A stretch of 64,000 nt of DNA from Streptomyces avermitilis MA-4680 = NBRC 14893 (GTDB lineage: Bacteria; Actinomycetota; Actinomycetes; Streptomycetales; Streptomycetaceae). Location: positions 1,116,001 through 1,180,000 of the forward strand of contig NC_003155.5 in assembly GCF_000009765.2 (NCBI RefSeq). The letters run 5' to 3'. The position numbers and the translations under genes are program-made. The stretch's first letter is position 1; the number at the start of each line of letters is the position of its first letter. Under the pieces are notes generated by a model, which was not told the origin of the DNA, did no database searches, and saw nothing but the letters and a program-made list of their open reading frames with translations. Of this stretch, positions 48,701-58,100 are shown one piece after another.

Positions 48701-51700
48701 ACGGCCCCCACTCCACCACCGTCTCCGGCGACACCAAGGCGGTGGATGAGGTGCTGGCGCACTGCACCGACACCGGCCTACGGGCCAAACGCATCCCCGT
48801 CGACTACGCCTCCCACTGCCCCCACGTCCAACCCCTCCACGACGAACTCCTGCACCTGCTGGGAGACATCACCCCCCAGCCGTCCACCGTGCCGTTCTTC
48901 TCCACCGTGGAAGGCACCTGGCTGGACACCACAACCCTGGACGCCGCCTACTGGTACCGCAACCTCCACCAGCCCGTCCGCTTCAGCCACGCCATCCAGA
49001 CCCTGACCGACGACGGACACCGCGCCTTCATCGAAATCAGCCCCCACCCCACCCTCGTCCCCGCCATCGAAGACACCACCGAAAACACCACCGAAAACAT
49101 CACCGCGACCGGCAGCCTCCGCCGCGGCGACAACGACACCCACCGCTTCCTCACCGCCCTCGCCCACACCCACACCACCGGCATCGGCACACCCACCACC
49201 TGGCACCACCACTACACCCAAACCCACCCCCACCCCAACCCCCACACCCACCTCGACCTGCCCACCTACCCCTTCCAACACCAGCACTACTGGCTCCAAC
49301 CACCCACCACAACAACCGACCTCACCACCACCGGCCTCACCCCCACCCACCACCCCCTCCTCACCGCCACACTCACCCTCGCCGACAACAACACACAACT
49401 ACTCACCGGCCGCCTCTCCCTACGCACCCACCCCTGGCTCACCGACCACACCGTCGCCGGCATGGTCCTCCTGCCGGGCACCGCGCTCCTCGAACTCGCC
49501 CTCCAAGCCGGCGAACGGGTGGACTGCCCTCGGGTGGAGGAACTGACCCTGCACGCACCGTTGGTGATCCCGCACACCGAGGACGTGACGTTGCAGGTCA
49601 CCGTTCGGGCAGCCGATGAGAGTGGCCATCGCGCCCTCGCGATCCACTCGTACTCCGGCACCGCGTCGTCGGCGGACCGGGAGTGGACCCGTCACGCCAC
49701 GGGCCTCCTCACACACCACGCCGACACCGATCACCGTGCCGACACGCACACGGACGCGTGCCTTGGCGGGAGCTGGCCCCCGCCCGGCGCGCAGCCCATC
49801 GAACTGGGCGACGTCTACGGTCGTATGGCGGCGGACTCGGACATCGCCTACGGGCCGGTCTTCCAGGGGCTGCACGCCGCCTGGAGGTTCGGCGACGATG
49901 TCCTGGCCGAGGTGCGTCTGCCGGAAGAGGCTCTGCGCGATGCTCCGGCGGCGGCCTTCGGTGTTCACCCGGCCTTGCTCGACGCGGCCCTGCACGCCAC
50001 GGCGCTCACCCCCCAGAACGGGGACGGCTCGACGGAGAACGTCGCCCAGGAGAGCATGCCTGACCGCGCAGCCCACCAGGCGCGACTGCCGTTCAGCTGG
50101 AGCGGCGTGTCCCTGCACACGGCGGGCAGTTCCGTGTTGCGCGTACGGCTGTCGCGCAGTCCGCAGCACGGTAATGCCGTGGCCCTCACCGCGGCCGACG
50201 AGGACGGTCGGCCGGTGGTGACGATCGAGTCGCTCGCGCTGCGGCCGGTGTCCACCGAGGAGCTGCGCGCGGCCGCGGATCGTACGCCCGAGCACGAGTC
50301 GCTCTTCCGACTGGACTGGGTTTCCGTACCAGTGCCCGCCAACGCCCCTTCGCCCACCGCGGACCGGCCCTGGGCGGTCATCGGCGCGGGCCTTCCCCAC
50401 CTGCCCGGCCTGACGGAGCACGAGCACGTGACCGCGTATGACGAGCCGGCGGACCTGCTTCTGGCTCTGGACCGCGGTGCTCCGCCGCCCGGTGTGCTGG
50501 TCGTAGGTGGTGTCGCCCACACCGAAGCCCGGGAGTATTCCGCCGAAGCCCCCGGGGAGCGCGGGACCGAGGCCTGCGAGGCCCGGCCGGACGTCGTGCA
50601 CGTGGGCGTCGTGCACACGGCTGCCGTGCACGCGGCTGCCGCGCAGATGTTGGCCAGGCTCCAGGCCTGGCTGGGCGACGAGCGCCTCGCAGACAGCCGG
50701 CTGCTCGTCCTGACGTGCGGCGCGGTCGCCCGCGCCTCCGGCGACGATGCGACGGACCTGCCCGGGGCCGCCGTGTGGGGGCTGGTGCGTTCGGCGCAGT
50801 CCGAGCACCCGGACCGCATCACGCTGCTGGACTTCGAGCGGGGCACAGAGGCGGAGCCCGGTCAGCTGGCGACGGCGCTGAACTGCGGGGAGCGGCAGCT
50901 TGCCGTCCGCCCCGGAGGGCTGTTCACGCCACGGCTGGTGCGCGCGCCACGTGTCGCCGACGCCGTACCCGCCGTACCCGCCGTGGCCGTACCGTCAGCG
51001 GGTCACGCAGCCGTACCGGCAGCGGGTCCCTTCCTTCCGGGCGGAACGGTGCTGATCACCGGCGGAACCGGTGTCCTGGGCCGGCTCGTGGCCCGGCATC
51101 TGGTGGAGGCGCACGGCGTACGGCATCTGTTGCTGGCGGGTCGGCGCGGACCGGACGCCGAGGGTGCGCCGGAGTTGCGGGCGGAGCTCGGTGGGCTCGG
51201 CGCGACGGTGGAGGTCGTCGCCTGCGACGCGGCGGACCGGCAGCAGCTGGCCGACCTGCTGACACGGATCCCCGACGATCGGCCGCTGACCGGTGTCGTG
51301 CACAGTGCGGGCATCCTGGACGACGGCGTGATCACGTCGCTGTCGCCGGAGCGGCTCGGGGCCGTCCTCCGGGCCAAGGCGGACGCTGCGCTGCTTCTCG
51401 ACGAGCTGACGCGCGGGGCAGAGCTGTCGGCTTTCGTCATGTTCTCCTCCGCGTCGGCGGTGGTCGGCTCGCCCGGGCAGGGCAACTACGCCGCCGCCAA
51501 CGCCGTCCTCGACTTCCTTGCTCATCGCCGCCGCGCCGAGGGGCTGCCCGCCGTCTCTCTCGCCTGGGGCCTGTGGGAAGAGGGCACAGGGATGACGGGC
51601 CACCTCGACGTCGACGACCATGCGCGGATCAGCCGCGCGGGAATGCGGCCGCTGCCGACTGCCGAGGCTCTGGCGCTGTTCGACGCGGCCTTGGCCGACG

Positions 51701-52506
51701 GCGAGCCGTTCCTGATGCCGGCTCGGCTCGACCTCACGGCCGTACGGTCTGGTGCCGCGTCCGCACCGGTGCCGCCGCTGCTGCAAGGTCTGCTTCAGCT
51801 GCCTCGGTCCCGCTCGGCCGCCGCGGCCCCCGGCCATGGGGCCCCGGCGGCGGACGAGGCGGCGGCCTGGCGTGAGCGTCTGGCCCGGCAGAGTGCCGGT
51901 GAGCGCAGGCAGGCGCTGCTGCGCCTGGTGCGGTCGCATGTCGCGGCGGTGCTCGGCCATAGCGGTGCCGACGGAATCGACGCATCGCGGGCGTTCCGCG
52001 AGCTGGGGTTCGACTCGCTCACGGCGGTCGAGCTGCGCAACCGTCTCACGGCCGCGACGGGCCTGCGGCTGCGGGCCACGCTGGCCTTCGATTTCCCGAC
52101 CCCGGCAGCGCTGGCCGAGCACTTGGGCGAGCGTCTGCTTCCCGACCAGGAGGCCACGGGCGAGCAAGCCGGCGATCAGCTCTCCGGCGGCAGCGAGGAG
52201 GACGTACGCAGCCTCCTGACGTCCATTCCGATCGGCAGGCTGCGGGACGCGGGGCTCCTCGGGCCCCTGCTCACGCTCGCGGACACGGGCCGCGGCGCCT
52301 CGGGCGCCGCCGCAGGTCCGGAGGACGCGCCGCCCTCCGGCCAGGACACACCGGCTCCCGTCTCGATCGACGAGATGGACATCGACGACCTGATGGATCT
52401 GGCGCACGGGCATGGCACCGCACCCGCCCGTGAGCCCGCCGACGCAGAGGACTCGTCGTCATCACGAAACCGGACACACCACACACACGAAGGTGAGACA
52501 GCGTGA
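33787..52506 (+). CDS. aveA2: AVES2, modular polyketide synthase (modules 3 to 6)
   Basis: This 6239-aa synthase holds four modules: KS3-AT3-ACP3, KS4-AT4-KR4-ACP4, KS5-AT5-KR5-ACP5 and KS6-AT6-DH6-KR6-ACP6. Active residues are KS Cys209, 1255, 2852, 4445; AT Ser698, 1755, 3329, 4906; KR Tyr2454, 4027, 5901; DH His5221/Asp5399; ACP Ser1023, 2620, 4204, 6077. AT3-AT5 are malonyl type and AT6 is YASH (methylmalonyl). The N-terminal ~35 residues ([25 protein letters not shown]) form the coiled-coil docking domain that receives the chain from AVES1. The ATG at 33787 has AGGA 5-6 bases upstream. Oddities are NAFH in AT4 and the hybrid KR5. Its stop overlaps the aveC start. Confidence 0.97.
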   Translation: MQLANEAKLLEYLKRVTADLDRTRRRLYEVVEREQEPIAIVGMACRYPGGATSPTRLWHLVKSQTDAIGEFPTDRGWNLEQLYDPDPDRSGTSYTRSGGFLYDAGDFDAAFFELSPREALAMDPQQRLLLETTWETFEQGGIDPRSMRGSRTGVFVGINPEDYTTGYTHQPSNAVEGYLLTGSAASIASGRISYNFGLEGPAITIDTACSSSLVALHLACQALRSGECTMALAGGASVMATPFVFTEFSRQRGLAADGRCKAFSAAADGTGWSEGVGMLLVERLSDARRNGHRVLAVVRGSAVNQDGASNGLTAPNGRSQVKVIRQALANAHLSPADVDAVEAHGTGTTLGDPIEAQALVEAYGQDRPNGRPLWLGTLKSNIGHSMAAAGVGGVIKMVMALRNGLLPRTLHVDEPSPHVDWSAGAVQLLTETVPWPGGEGRLRRAGVSSFGVSGTNAHVILEEAPAHNIPSDTPADDVPGESAADEDAGSGDEAAAGSPGVWPWLVSAKSQPALRAQAQALHAHLTDHPGLDLADVGYTLAHARAVFDHRATLIAADRDTFLQALQALAAGEPHPAVIHSSAPGGTGTGEAAGKTAFICSGQGTQRPGMAHGLYHTHPVFAAALNDICTHLDPHLDHPLLPLLTQDPNTQDTTTLEEAAALLQQTRYAQPALFAFQVALHRLLTDGYHITPHYYAGHSLGEITAAHLAGILTLTDATTLITQRATLMQTMPPGTMTTLHTTPHHITHHLTAHENDLAIAAINTPTSLVISGTPHTVQHITTLCQQQGIKTKTLPTNHAFHSPHTNPILNQLHQHTQTLTYHPPHTPLITANTPPDQLLTPHYWTQQARNTVDYATTTQTLHQHGVTTYIELGPDNTLTTLTHDNLPNTPTTTLTLTHPHHHPQTHLLTNLAKTTTTWHPHHYTHHHNQPHTHTHLDLPTYPFQHHHYWLQPPGKPSDPSPSEGREQATTPSTPLRDVLVGKSPQERDEELLRLVRTHAAAVLGHATPEVIVPNKAFKELGFDSLAAIQLRNRLLADVDLPLPATLIFDYPTPMALCQFLRAAIVGADTGTTTRLPLTAVPADEPIAIVGMACRYPGDVRTVDDLWQVVSGGHDAIGGFPTNRGWDLDTLYNPDPDHHGTSYTRSGGFLYDAGNFDPDFFGISPREALAMDPQQRLLLETAWESIEHACINPDSLRGTPTGVFAGLTYHDYAARFPTAPAGFEGYLGHGSAGSIASGRVAYALGLEGPALTVDTACSSSLVALHLACQALRSGECSMALAGGVTVMSTPAGFVEFSRQRGLAVDGRCKAFSAAADGTGWGEGVGMLLVERLSDARRLGHRILAVVRGSAVNQDGASNGLTAPNGPSQERVIRLALANADLTPADVDAVEAHGTGTTLGDPIEAQALLATYGQDRPGNEPLWLGSMKSNIGHAQAAAGVGGVIKMVMALRNGLLPRTLHVDEPSPHVDWSAGAVQLLTETVPWPGGEGRLRRAGVSSFGVSGTNAHVILEEAPAHNIPSDTPADDAPGEAAADDVPGEAAGDDAGTGGEATGPAAGSPGVWPWLVSAKSQPALRAQAQALHAHLTDHPGLDLADVGYTLAHARAVFDHRATLIAADRDTFLQALQALAAGEPHPAVIHSSAPGGTGTGEAAGKTAFICSGQGTQRPGMAHGLYHTHPVFAAALNDICTHLDPHLDHPLLPLLTQDPNTQDTTTLEEAAALLQQTPYAQPALFAFQVALHRLLTDGYHITPHYYAGHSLGEITAAHLAGILTLTDATTLITQRATLMQTMPPGTMTTLHTTPHHITHHLTAHENDLAIAAINTPTSLVISGTPHTVQHITTLCQQQGIKTKTLPTKNAFHSPHTNPILNQLHQHTQTLTYHPPHTPLITANTPPDQLLTPHYWTQQARNTVDYATTTQTLHQHGVTTYIELGPDNTLTTLTHHNLPNTPTTTLTLTHPHHHPQTHLLTNLAKTTTTWHPHHYTHHHNQPHTHTHLDLPTYPFQHQHYWLESTQPGAGSGSGSGSGRAGTAGGTAEVESRFWDAVARQDLETVATTLAVPPSAGLDTVVPALSAWHRHQHDQARINTWTYQETWKPLTLPTTHQPHQTWLIAIPETQTHHPHITNILTNLHHHGITPIPLTLNHTHTNPQHLHHTRQQAQNHTTGPITGLLSLLALDETPHPHHPHTPTGTLLNLTLTQTHTQTHPPTPLWYATTNATTTHPNDPLTHPTQAQTWGLARTTLLEHPTHTAGIIDLPTTPTPHTLHHLTQTLTQPHHQTQLAIRTTGTHTRRLTPTTLTPTHQPPTPTPHGTTLITGGTGALATHLTHHLTTHQPTQHLLLTSRTGPHTPHAQHLTTQLQQKGIHLTITTCDTSNPDQLQQLLNTIPPQHPLTTVIHTAGILDDATLTNLTPTQLNNVLRAKAHSAHLLHQLTQHTPLNAFVLYSSAAATFGAPGQANYAAANAYLDALAHHRHTHHLPATSIAWGTWQGNGLATGQVSEHLRRRGMFAMPPELAVTAVDGAIASGRPSLLVADIDWKKLGPVLSSKSSVLLEDLPQAQGTEEARSTVEQTESTNLRQLLMGRSRSEQEEELLSLVRIHSAAVLGRDDSEAIPPGRLFRDLGFDSLAAVELRNHLAAQTELALPTTLVFDYPSPTKLAQFLLSEIAEFQPDNSTPLPRPRAELDEPIAIVGMACRFPGGVTSADDFWDLISSEQDAIGGFPTDRGWDLDTLYDPDPDHPGTCYTRNGGFLYDAGHFDAEFFGISPREALAMDPQQRLLLETAWETIEHAGINPHTLHGTPTGVFTGTNGQDHAAHIRQAPSGTEGFVLTGAATSIASGRISYILGLEGPAVTLDTACSSSLVALHLACQSLRSGECTMALAGGATVMTTPITFTEFARQRGLAPDGRCKAFSAAADGTGWGEGVGMLLVERLSDARRNGHRVLAVVRGSAVNQDGASNGLTAPNGPSQQRVIRQALANADLTPADVDAVEAHGTGTTLGDPIEAQAILATYGQDRPGNGPLWLGSVKSNVGHTQAAAGVAGVIKMVMALRHRTLPPTLHADEPSPHVDWSAGAVQLLTETVPWPGGEGRPRRAGVSSFGVSGTNAHVILEEAPADDVPGGPPADEDAGSGEEAAAGSPGVWPWLVSAKSQPALRAQAQALHAHLTDHPGLDLADVGYTLAHARAVFDHRATLIAADRDTFLQALQALAAGEPHPAVIHSSAPGGTGTGEAAGKTAFICSGQGTQRPGMAHGLYHTHPVFAAALNDICTHLDPHLDHPLLPLLTQNDNDNDNEDAAALLQQTPYAQPALFAFQVALHRLLTDGYHITPHYYAGHSLGEITAAHLAGILTLTDATTLITQRATLMQTMPPGTMTTLHTTPHHITHHLTAHENDLAIAAINTPTSLVISGTPHTVQHITTLCQQQGIKTKTLPTNHAFHSPHTNPILNQLHQHTQTLTYHPPHTPLITANTPPDQLLTPHYWTQQARNTVDYATTTQTLHQHGVTTYIELGPDNTLTTLTHHNLPNTPTTTLTLTHPHHHPQTHLLTNLAKTTTTWHPHHYTHHHNQPHTHTHLDLPTYPFQHHHYWLELPSAQTSPGQRRSRRSAPDTAESEFWDAVNEEDLQSLAETLDIDASALDTVVPALSAWHRHQHDQARINTWTYQETWKPLTLPTTHQPHQTWLIAIPETQTHHPHITNILTNLHHHGITPIPLTVNHTHTNPQHLHHTLHHTRQQAQNHTTGPITGLLSLLALDETPHPHHPHTPTGTLLNLTLPQTHTQTHPPTPLWYATTNATTTHPNDPLTHPTQAQTWGLARTTLLEHPTHTAGIIDLPTTPTPHTLHHLTQTLTQPHHQTQLAIRTTGTHTRRLTPTTLTPTHQPPTPTPHGTTLITGGTGALATHLTHHLTTHQPTQHLLLTSRTGPHTPHAQHLTTQLQQKGIHLTITTCDTSNPDQLQQLLNTIPPQHPLTTVIHTAGVNLFAPVSETDAESFSSVTAAKATGAAILHELLLDHETLEHFILFSSGAGAWGSGNQCAYSAANAYLDALATHRQTHGLPGASIAWGPWAGKGMSAGDAAHGYLEKRGILPMEPRMALAAFHRARAQRPNSNLIIADIDWERFVPAFTARRHSPLIEDIPEVRQAAQELEAAASTAKTTTAQPIATSLRERLARLTSSKQNQVLLGLIRTGICTVLGLRNPEGIEDQRAFRDLGFDSLTSAQFSKELAKETGLPLPPSLVFDYPTPQECAAHLRTQLVDLDDEEDAALSNALPQVAHRRTVEDEPIAIIGMACRFPGGVRSADDLWELLASGKDAIGVFPTDRGWDLDTLYDPDPDHPGTCYTRNGGFLYGAGHFDAEFFGISPREALAMDPQQRLLLETAWETIEHAGINPHTLHGTPTGVFAGINAQDHAAHIRQSRDVETIEGYALTGSSGSVASGRVAYTLGLEGPAVSVDTACSSSLVALHWAAQALRAGECSMALAGGVTVMSSPGTFVEFSRQRGLAADGRCKAYSAAADGTGWAEGVGMLLVERLSDARRNGHRVLAVVRGSAVNQDGASNGLTAPNGPSQQRVIRQALANAGLTPADVDAVEGHGTGTTLGDPIEAQALLAAYGQHRPHHRPLWLGSLKSNIGHAQAAAGVGGVIKMVMALRNGLLPQTLHVDEPTPQVDWSTGAVQLLTQPVPWPADPAGRPRHAGVSSFGVSGTNAHIILEEAPTPQDSDTDDEPPANAPALPHPLPLPVPVSARSEAGLRAQAQALRQYVAARPDMSPADIGAGLARGRAVLEHRAVILAADREELAQALTALAAGEPHPHITTGHTRGGDRGGVVFVFPGQGGQWAGMGLTLLTSSPVFAEHIDACEKALTPWVPWSLTDILHRDPDDPAWQQADVVQPVLFSIMVSLAALWRSYGIEPDAVLGHSQGEIAAAHICGALSLKDAAKTVALRSRALAAVRGRGAMASLPLPAQDVQQLISERWEGQLWVAALNGPHSTTVSGDTKAVDEVLAHCTDTGLRAKRIPVDYASHCPHVQPLHDELLHLLGDITPQPSTVPFFSTVEGTWLDTTTLDAAYWYRNLHQPVRFSHAIQTLTDDGHRAFIEISPHPTLVPAIEDTTENTTENITATGSLRRGDNDTHRFLTALAHTHTTGIGTPTTWHHHYTQTHPHPNPHTHLDLPTYPFQHQHYWLQPPTTTTDLTTTGLTPTHHPLLTATLTLADNNTQLLTGRLSLRTHPWLTDHTVAGMVLLPGTALLELALQAGERVDCPRVEELTLHAPLVIPHTEDVTLQVTVRAADESGHRALAIHSYSGTASSADREWTRHATGLLTHHADTDHRADTHTDACLGGSWPPPGAQPIELGDVYGRMAADSDIAYGPVFQGLHAAWRFGDDVLAEVRLPEEALRDAPAAAFGVHPALLDAALHATALTPQNGDGSTENVAQESMPDRAAHQARLPFSWSGVSLHTAGSSVLRVRLSRSPQHGNAVALTAADEDGRPVVTIESLALRPVSTEELRAAADRTPEHESLFRLDWVSVPVPANAPSPTADRPWAVIGAGLPHLPGLTEHEHVTAYDEPADLLLALDRGAPPPGVLVVGGVAHTEAREYSAEAPGERGTEACEARPDVVHVGVVHTAAVHAAAAQMLARLQAWLGDERLADSRLLVLTCGAVARASGDDATDLPGAAVWGLVRSAQSEHPDRITLLDFERGTEAEPGQLATALNCGERQLAVRPGGLFTPRLVRAPRVADAVPAVPAVAVPSAGHAAVPAAGPFLPGGTVLITGGTGVLGRLVARHLVEAHGVRHLLLAGRRGPDAEGAPELRAELGGLGATVEVVACDAADRQQLADLLTRIPDDRPLTGVVHSAGILDDGVITSLSPERLGAVLRAKADAALLLDELTRGAELSAFVMFSSASAVVGSPGQGNYAAANAVLDFLAHRRRAEGLPAVSLAWGLWEEGTGMTGHLDVDDHARISRAGMRPLPTAEALALFDAALADGEPFLMPARLDLTAVRSGAASAPVPPLLQGLLQLPRSRSAAAAPGHGAPAADEAAAWRERLARQSAGERRQALLRLVRSHVAAVLGHSGADGIDASRAFRELGFDSLTAVELRNRLTAATGLRLRATLAFDFPTPAALAEHLGERLLPDQEATGEQAGDQLSGGSEEDVRSLLTSIPIGRLRDAGLLGPLLTLADTGRGASGAAAGPEDAPPSGQDTPAPVSIDEMDIDDLMDLAHGHGTAPAREPADAEDSSSSRNRTHHTHEGETA
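33892..36975 (+). other. Module 3: KS-AT-ACP, malonyl, no reduction
   Basis: KS3 (DTACSSS) and AT3 (HAFH 797-800) run straight into ACP3 ([15 protein letters not shown]) with only a ~40-residue linker, so the beta-keto group survives. That ketone becomes C21, the spiroketal carbon. Confidence 0.93.
37036..41770 (+). other. Module 4: KS-AT-KR-ACP, malonyl with NAFH variant
   Basis: AT4 is almost identical to AT3 but reads TKNAFH where the others read TNHAFH, from an adjacent CC-to-AA change at 39342-39343. The catalytic His of the motif is retained. KR4 is B-type (LDD, Tyr2454) and produces the C19 hydroxyl used for lactone closure. Confidence 0.9.
41824..46515 (+). other. Module 5: KS-AT-KR-ACP, malonyl, A-type hybrid KR
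   Basis: AT5 has HAFH (3428-3431). KR5 shares the repeat sequence of KR1/KR4 up to about 45690, then switches to an unrelated, normally composed sequence ([11 protein letters not shown]...) lacking LDD and carrying [15 protein letters not shown] with Trp4019 and Tyr4027, the A-type signature. It sets the C17 hydroxyl of the spiroketal. Confidence 0.9.
46597..52140 (+). other. Module 6: KS-AT-DH-KR-ACP, methylmalonyl
   Basis: AT6 has GHSQGE and YASH (5007-5010), predicting methylmalonyl. DH6 has the complete [11 protein letters not shown] motif (His5221, Pro5230) and Asp5399. KR6 is B-type (GILDDG, Tyr5901). Together they give the C14=C15 double bond with the C14 methyl. Confidence 0.92.
47101..49456 (+). 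repeat. KS-AT-DH inverted repeat (other arm about 57893-60262)
   Basis: The back of KS6, all of AT6 and the start of DH6 match KS9-AT9-DH9 of aveA3 almost base for base on the opposite strand. The match is broken only in the KS-AT linker and at a few sites in AT9. The arms are about 8.4 kb apart and enclose the end of aveA2, aveC, aveE and the end of aveA3. Confidence 0.88.
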
Positions 52507-53546
52507 ACCCATCCGAGCCGCTCGGCCTGCCCAACGAACGTGTAGTAGACACCCGACCGTCCGATGCCACGCTCTCACCCGAGGCCGGCCTGAACAGGTC
52601 AGGAGCGCTGCCCCGTGAACTGCTGTCGTTGCCGGTGGTGGTGTGGGCCGGGGTCGGCCTGCTGTTTCTGGCCCTGCAGGCGTACGTGTTCAGCCGCTGG
52701 GCGGCCGACGGTGGCTACCGGCTGATCGAGACGGCGGGCCAGGGTCAGGGCGGCAGCAAGGATACGGGGACTACCGATGTGGTCTATCCCGTGATTTCCG
52801 TCGTCTGCATCACCGCCGCGGCGGCGTGGCTCTTCCGGAGGTGCCGTGTCGAACGACGGCTGCTGTTCGACGCCCTTCTCTTCCTCGGGCTGCTGTTCGC
52901 GAGCTGGCAGAGCCCGCTCATGAACTGGTTCCATTCCGTTCTCGTCTCCAACGCGAGTGTGTGGGGCGCGGTGGGTTCCTGGGGTCCGTATGTGCCCGGC
53001 TGGCAGGGGGCGGGCCCGGGTGCGGAGGCGGAAATGCCGCTGGCGTCGGCCTCCGTCTGCATGTCGGCTCTGATCGTCACCGTGCTGTGCAGCAAGGCAC
53101 TGGGGTGGATCAAGGCCCGCCGGCCGGCATGGCGGACCTGGCGGCTGGTCCTGGCCGTGTTCTTCATCGGCATCGTGCTCGGTCTGTCCGAGCCGCTGCC
53201 GTCCGCCTCCGGGATCAGCGTATGGGCCAGAGCGCTGCCCGAGGTGACCTTGTGGAGTGGCGAGTGGTACCAGTTCCCCGTGTATCAGGCGGTCGGTTCC
53301 GGCCTGGTCTGCTGCATGCTGGGCTCGCTGCGCTTCTTCCGCGACGAACGCGATGAGTCGTGGGTGGAACGGGGAGCCTGGCGGTTGCCGCAACGGGCAG
53401 CGAACTGGGCGCGTTTCCTCGCCGTGGTCGGTGGGGTGAATGCCGTGATGTTCCTCTACACCTGTTTCCATATCCTCCTGTCCCTCGTCGGTGGACAGCC
53501 GCCCGACCAACTGCCGGACTCCTTCCAAGCGCCGGCCGCTTACTGA
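52503..53546 (+). CDS. aveC: AveC, spiroketal-forming/dehydration modulator
   Basis: AveC is a 347-aa multi-pass membrane protein peculiar to this type of cluster. Published work describes it as acting on spiroketal formation and C22-C23 dehydration, setting the ratio of series 1 to series 2 avermectins. Hydrophobic segments are seen near 42-63, 93-110, 121-134, 186-202, 218-234, 268-283 and 308-325. It has no resemblance to classical dehydratases. The GTG start at 52503 overlaps the aveA2 stop (GTGA), with AAGGTGAG upstream, so it is translationally coupled to the synthase whose product it processes. It is followed by a strong bidirectional terminator. Its role complements the variant DH2 of module 2. 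Confidence 0.95.
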   Translation: MNPSEPLGLPNERVVDTRPSDATLSPEAGLNRSGALPRELLSLPVVVWAGVGLLFLALQAYVFSRWAADGGYRLIETAGQGQGGSKDTGTTDVVYPVISVVCITAAAAWLFRRCRVERRLLFDALLFLGLLFASWQSPLMNWFHSVLVSNASVWGAVGSWGPYVPGWQGAGPGAEAEMPLASASVCMSALIVTVLCSKALGWIKARRPAWRTWRLVLAVFFIGIVLGLSEPLPSASGISVWARALPEVTLWSGEWYQFPVYQAVGSGLVCCMLGSLRFFRDERDESWVERGAWRLPQRAANWARFLAVVGGVNAVMFLYTCFHILLSLVGGQPPDQLPDSFQAPAAY

Positions 53547-53573
53547 GTTCAGGGCAGGTCGGAGGAGACGGAG

Positions 53574-53609
53574 AAGGGGAGGCGACCGGAGTTCCGGTCA
53601 CCTCCCCTT
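53574..53609. terminator. Bidirectional terminator between aveC and aveE
   Basis: A 16-bp stem with one C-A mismatch (AAGGGGAGGCGACCGG pairing with its downstream arm) and an AGTT tetraloop lies between convergent aveC and aveE. TTT follows the plus-strand arm, and a TTCTCC run follows on the minus strand. Confidence 0.85.
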
Positions 53610-53629
53610 TGTGCATGGGTGGACGGGGA

Positions 53630-54997
53630 TCACGCTCCCATGGCGGCGGGCTCCTCCAGACGCACCACACTCCTCGGTTCAGCGATCATGCGGAGTCGGT
53701 TGGGGAAGACGTGAGTGGCCTTCGTCTTGGGCCGGACCTCGTCGCCCGGAAGGGCGTGTAGTCGCCAGTGGGAGGCGACGACCGCGACCGTAACGGCCGT
53801 CTCGAGAAGGGCGAAGTTGTCGCCGATGCATTTGTAGGTGCCGAGCGCGAAGGGCACCCACGCCCCCTTGGGAACTCCGCGGCTCGATCCCTTGGTTTCC
53901 CAGCGGCCGGGGTCGAGACGTTCGGGTTCGGGGTACCAACGTGGGTCGCGCTGGATGGCGTACGCGCTGTACATGACCTCCACATCGGCGGGCAGGTCGT
54001 GACCGCCGAGTCGTACGGGCCGCACCGTCCGGCGGGACCCCACCCAGCCGGGGTATTTGCGCAGTGCCTCTTTCACGAGGTTCTGTGTGTACGGCAGCCG
54101 CGGGAGGTCCTCGTGCGTGGGCAACCGCCCGCCCAGGACCGTGTCGAGCTCTGCGTGCAGCCGACTCTCGATCTCGGCGTTCTGTCCGAGCTCGTGGAAA
54201 ATCCACGCCGTAATGGCAGCTGGGCCGCCGATCCCGGCCACCGCGATTCCCATGACCTCGTCATGGACCTCCTGGTCCGTCATGGAGGCACCTTCGGCGT
54301 CCGTCGCGCGCAGCATCGTCGAGAGCAGGTCACCGTGGTCGCGGCCATCGGCGCGATACGCCGTGATCGCCTCCCGGATCGTTGCGCTCGTACGGCCCAC
54401 GGACCGCTTGCCCGCGGTGGGAAGAACCTCGTAAAGGGTGGGGGCGAGAGCACTCAGCCGGGCCACCTTCAGAATGTCGTGTCCGGTTTTCCGCAGCGCC
54501 GCCTCGGCCTTCGCGCCCAGGTCGGAGAAGAACAGCGTCTTCGTGATCATGGCAAGCGACAGGTCGCAGGCGGCCTGCTCAACGTCCACCACCTGCCCAG
54601 CGCTCCAGGAATCAGCGGTCTCCTGCGCGGCGGCCGCCATGGTGGCGACATAGCTCTCGAGGCGCTGGCGGTGGAACCCTGGCTGCATCCGCCTCCGCTG
54701 TCGCCGGTGCGTCTCCCCCGATACGGCTACGAGGATGGGGCCGATGAAGCGGCTCGCGCCCTGTGCGCCCTTGCTCCGGGTGAAATCGCCCGATCCGGAG
54801 GAGACCAGCATGGTCCGCACCAGGTCCGGGTGCGTGGCGAGGTAGGCGGTTTTCGGCCCGAGGCGGAGCTTGAGCAGGTCTCCGTGATCTGCTGCGGAGC
54901 GAAGGAACTCCAGGGGCTGCCGCATCAACGGCGGCACATGGCCGACGACCGGCCAGGCGCCGGGCGCCTCGGGAATGCTGCTCGTCGACTGGGACAT
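53630..54997 (-). CDS. aveE: AveE, cytochrome P450 (furan-ring formation)
   Basis: This 455-aa P450 introduces the oxygen that closes the C6-C8a tetrahydrofuran ring on the aglycone. It has heme-thiolate Cys390 in FALGTYKCIGDNFAL, an ExxR pair Glu310/Arg313 and a PERLDPGRW meander. The I-helix reads AVAGIGGPAAITAW: the usual acid-Thr pair is replaced by Gly257-Gly258, which is rare. The start is the ATG at 54997 (MSQSTSS) with AAAGGAG 8 bases upstream; a GTG one codon earlier is possible. It lies 154 bases downstream of aveA3 on the same strand and may be read through from it. Ferredoxin and reductase partners are not in the window. Confidence 0.95.
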   Translation of the reverse strand: MSQSTSSIPEAPGAWPVVGHVPPLMRQPLEFLRSAADHGDLLKLRLGPKTAYLATHPDLVRTMLVSSGSGDFTRSKGAQGASRFIGPILVAVSGETHRRQRRRMQPGFHRQRLESYVATMAAAAQETADSWSAGQVVDVEQAACDLSLAMITKTLFFSDLGAKAEAALRKTGHDILKVARLSALAPTLYEVLPTAGKRSVGRTSATIREAITAYRADGRDHGDLLSTMLRATDAEGASMTDQEVHDEVMGIAVAGIGGPAAITAWIFHELGQNAEIESRLHAELDTVLGGRLPTHEDLPRLPYTQNLVKEALRKYPGWVGSRRTVRPVRLGGHDLPADVEVMYSAYAIQRDPRWYPEPERLDPGRWETKGSSRGVPKGAWVPFALGTYKCIGDNFALLETAVTVAVVASHWRLHALPGDEVRPKTKATHVFPNRLRMIAEPRSVVRLEEPAAMGA

Positions 54998-55151
54998 CAC
55001 GAGTGCTCCTTTGCGGGGTGAAGGGGGGTGGCTGGGAGGGGAACGACAGTGACGAGTGAAGGGGGAGGTGTGGGGGTTGGCGTCGGCCCGGGGGTGAGCG
55101 TGGACATGGGAGTGGGAGGGAGTGAAGTGAGCTCGGAGTGGTTTCTGGGCT
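54998..55151 (-). other. aveA3-aveE intergenic spacer
   Basis: This 154-base, purine-rich spacer separates aveA3 from aveE. Only the aveE ribosome binding site (AAAGGAG) stands out; I see no terminator and no clear promoter, which favours co-transcription. Confidence 0.5.
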
Positions 55152-58100
55152 TCATTGAGATTCGAATCCGACTTCCCTGTCGATGAGAGCGAACATCTCC
55201 TCGTCCGATGTCTCTGCGAGGTCGGGGGCGGTGTCGTCGCCGTTCAACTTCTGGGCGAGGGAATGCAGTCGGGAGGCCAGCCGCGTGCGCGCGCCGTCGT
55301 CCAGCGGGGCAGCGGAGGATGTGGTGGAGGAGAGCACTACCGCCTCCAGCCGCTCGAGCTCCGAGAGCAGCGAGGGCAGCCCCGGGGGTGTCGTTGCGGC
55401 GTCCGGCTCGGCCGCGGCGGTGAGTCCCTTGCTGACGAGTTGTGTGTGGAGGTGGTGGGTGAGGGTGGTGGGGTTGGGGTGGTCGAAGGCGAGGGTGGTG
55501 GGGAGGCGGAGTCCGGTGGTGTGGGAGAGCCGGTTGCGTAGTTCGACGGCGGTGAGGGAGTCGAAGCCGAGGTCGCGGAACGCGCGGTCGGGGGGGATGG
55601 TGTCGGGGGTGGTGTGGCCCAGGACGGTGGCGATGTGGGAGCGGACCAGGGCGAGGAGGGTGGTGTGCTGTTGTTCGTGTGTCTGGCCGGCCAGCCGGCC
55701 GTGCAGCTGGGCGCCGTTGTCCGCACCACCGGTAGTGGTGGTGCGGGTGGTGCGGCGGCGGGTGGCGGGCAGGAGGTCCTGCAGCAGGGGCGGCAGGGGC
55801 GGGGCGGGACGCAGGTCGGCGGGCAGCAGGACCGGCCGGTCCAGAGCCAGGGCCGCATCGAAGAGGGCCAGTGCGTCCGGGGTCGACATGGGATGCAGAC
55901 CGGAACGGATGATGCGCCGGTGGTCGGTGCCGGCCAGATGCCCGGTCATCCCGCTGGCCTCTTCCCACAGCCCCCACGCCAGCGACACCCCCGGCAGACC
56001 CGCCGCCCGCCGCCGGTACGCCAGCGCGTCCAGAGCGGCATTGGCCGCGGCGTAGTTGCCCTGCCCGGCCGACCCCAGGATCCCCGCGGCCGAGGAGAAC
56101 AGCACGAACGCCGACAGCTCCATACCCCGCGTCAGCTCATCCAGCAAAAGAGCGGCATCCACCTTGGCCGCGAACACCGTGCCCAGCCGCTCGGGCGTGA
56201 GAGAGGCGATCGTCGCATCGTCCAGCACACCAGCCGCATGCACGACACCCGTCAGCGGACACCCGGCAGGAACACCCTCCAGCAGCCGGACCACCTCCCG
56301 CCGCTCCCCCACATCACACGCAACAATCCGCACCTCCGCCCCCAACGCGGCCAGCTCCGCCCGCAAACCCTCCGCACCCGGAGCATCCGGACCACGCCGG
56401 CTCACCAACAACAGATCCCGCACCCCACACACACCAGCCAGATGCCGCGCCACCGCCGCACCCAGCACACCCGTCCCACCCGTCACCAACACCGACCCAC
56501 CCGACAACCACGGCAACACCTCCCGACCCGATACATCAACCGGCGACTCAAGTCGTGTCAGGCGTGCGGCCAGCACCCGCTCACCACGCACCGCCAACTG
56601 CGGCTCACCACACGCCACCACCGCAGCCACACGCCCACCATCCAGACCAGACCCCATACCGGCCTCGTTGCCGGCATCGCGGTCAGCGCCGCTGTCGAGG
56701 TCGGTGTCCAGGTCGAGGAGGACAAACCGGTCCGGATGCTCAGCCTGCGCCGACCGCACCAGCCCCCACACCGCCGCACCCACCACATCCACCGGGCCAT
56801 CCACCGGGCCGTCCTCCGGGCCGGCCACCACCGCACCCCGGGTCACCACCACCAGCCGCGAACCCGCAAACCGCTCCAGCCCCAGCCACCCCTGCACCAC
56901 ACCCAACACCCCACCAACAACCTCACCCACACCACCGCCACCACCGCCGCCATCGGCACCGGCATCCGGGCACCGCAACACCACCACCCCCGGCACACCA
57001 TCCTCCTCAGCCGCCAGACCAACGAGGTCGTCGGCACCATCCAGCACCACCACCGATGCCCCGCCCGACACCAGTACATCTGAGGGCACCTCAACCCACT
57101 TCATGTCGAAGAGCTCAGCGCGCTGTACGGCGCGCTCGGCAGCTCGCAATTCGTCCGCCGCCAACGGGCGCACCGCCAACGCCTCGACGGACGCCACGGG
57201 CGTACCGGTGTCATCCGTGACCAGCACGGAAACTGCGGCGTGGCCGCTGTTCGGATCGGCCGGCGAGAGTCGCACGCGCAACGACGACGCATTGGCGGCG
57301 TGCAGCGTCACACCGGTGAAGGAGAACGGTACGGATCCCTGCGGCAGACTGCCCGACGGCGCAAAGGCCGCTGCGTGCAAGGCAGCATCCAGCAGTGCCG
57401 GGTGCAGGTTGTACGCGGATGCCTCGCCGTGCACCTGTTCTGGAAGGCGAACCTCGGCAAACACCTCGTCTCCCAGACGCCAGGCAGCAGTCAGCCCCCG
57501 GAATGCGGGGCCATAGACAAAGCCATTTGCCTCGTAGTCGCCATACAAGGCTGCCAATTCCTCATCAGCACAGCGAACTGCGCCCGCTGGCGGCCACATC
57601 GACAGATCATCGTGGCTACGGCCTGTCTCAATGCGCGAGGTCTTGGTTCCCAGAACGGCCGTGGCGTGATGACGCCAGGGAGCCGCTGCGGGGGCGTTCT
57701 CGCTTCGCGAGTAGATCGTCAGTGAACGAGTGTCGGTGTCGTCCGGTGGATTGATGTGCACCTGAACGTCGACGGCACCCTCACGGGGGATGACGAGAGG
57801 CGTGTGGAGGGCGAGTTCTTCGAGGTGGTCGGTCGTGGTTGCTTGGAGGGCGAGTTCGAGGAGGGCGGTTCCTGGCACAAGAGTGGTACCGACGACGGTG
57901 TGGTCGGTGAGCCAGGGGTGGGTGCGTAGGGAGAGGCGGCCGGTGAGTAGTTGTGTGTTGTTGTTGGCGAGGGTGAGTGTTGCGGTGAGGAGGGGGTGGT
58001 GGGTGGGGGTGAGGCCGGTGGTGGTGAGGTCGGTTGTCGTGGTGGGTGGTTGGAGCCAGTAGTGCTGGTGTTGGAAGGGGTAGGTGGGCAGGTCGAGGTG

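Noticed and set aside
55152..55450. Search for a thioesterase at the end of aveA3
   Set aside because: The C-terminus is a helical docking tail with no GxSxG hydrolase fold, so chain release must occur on a later synthase.
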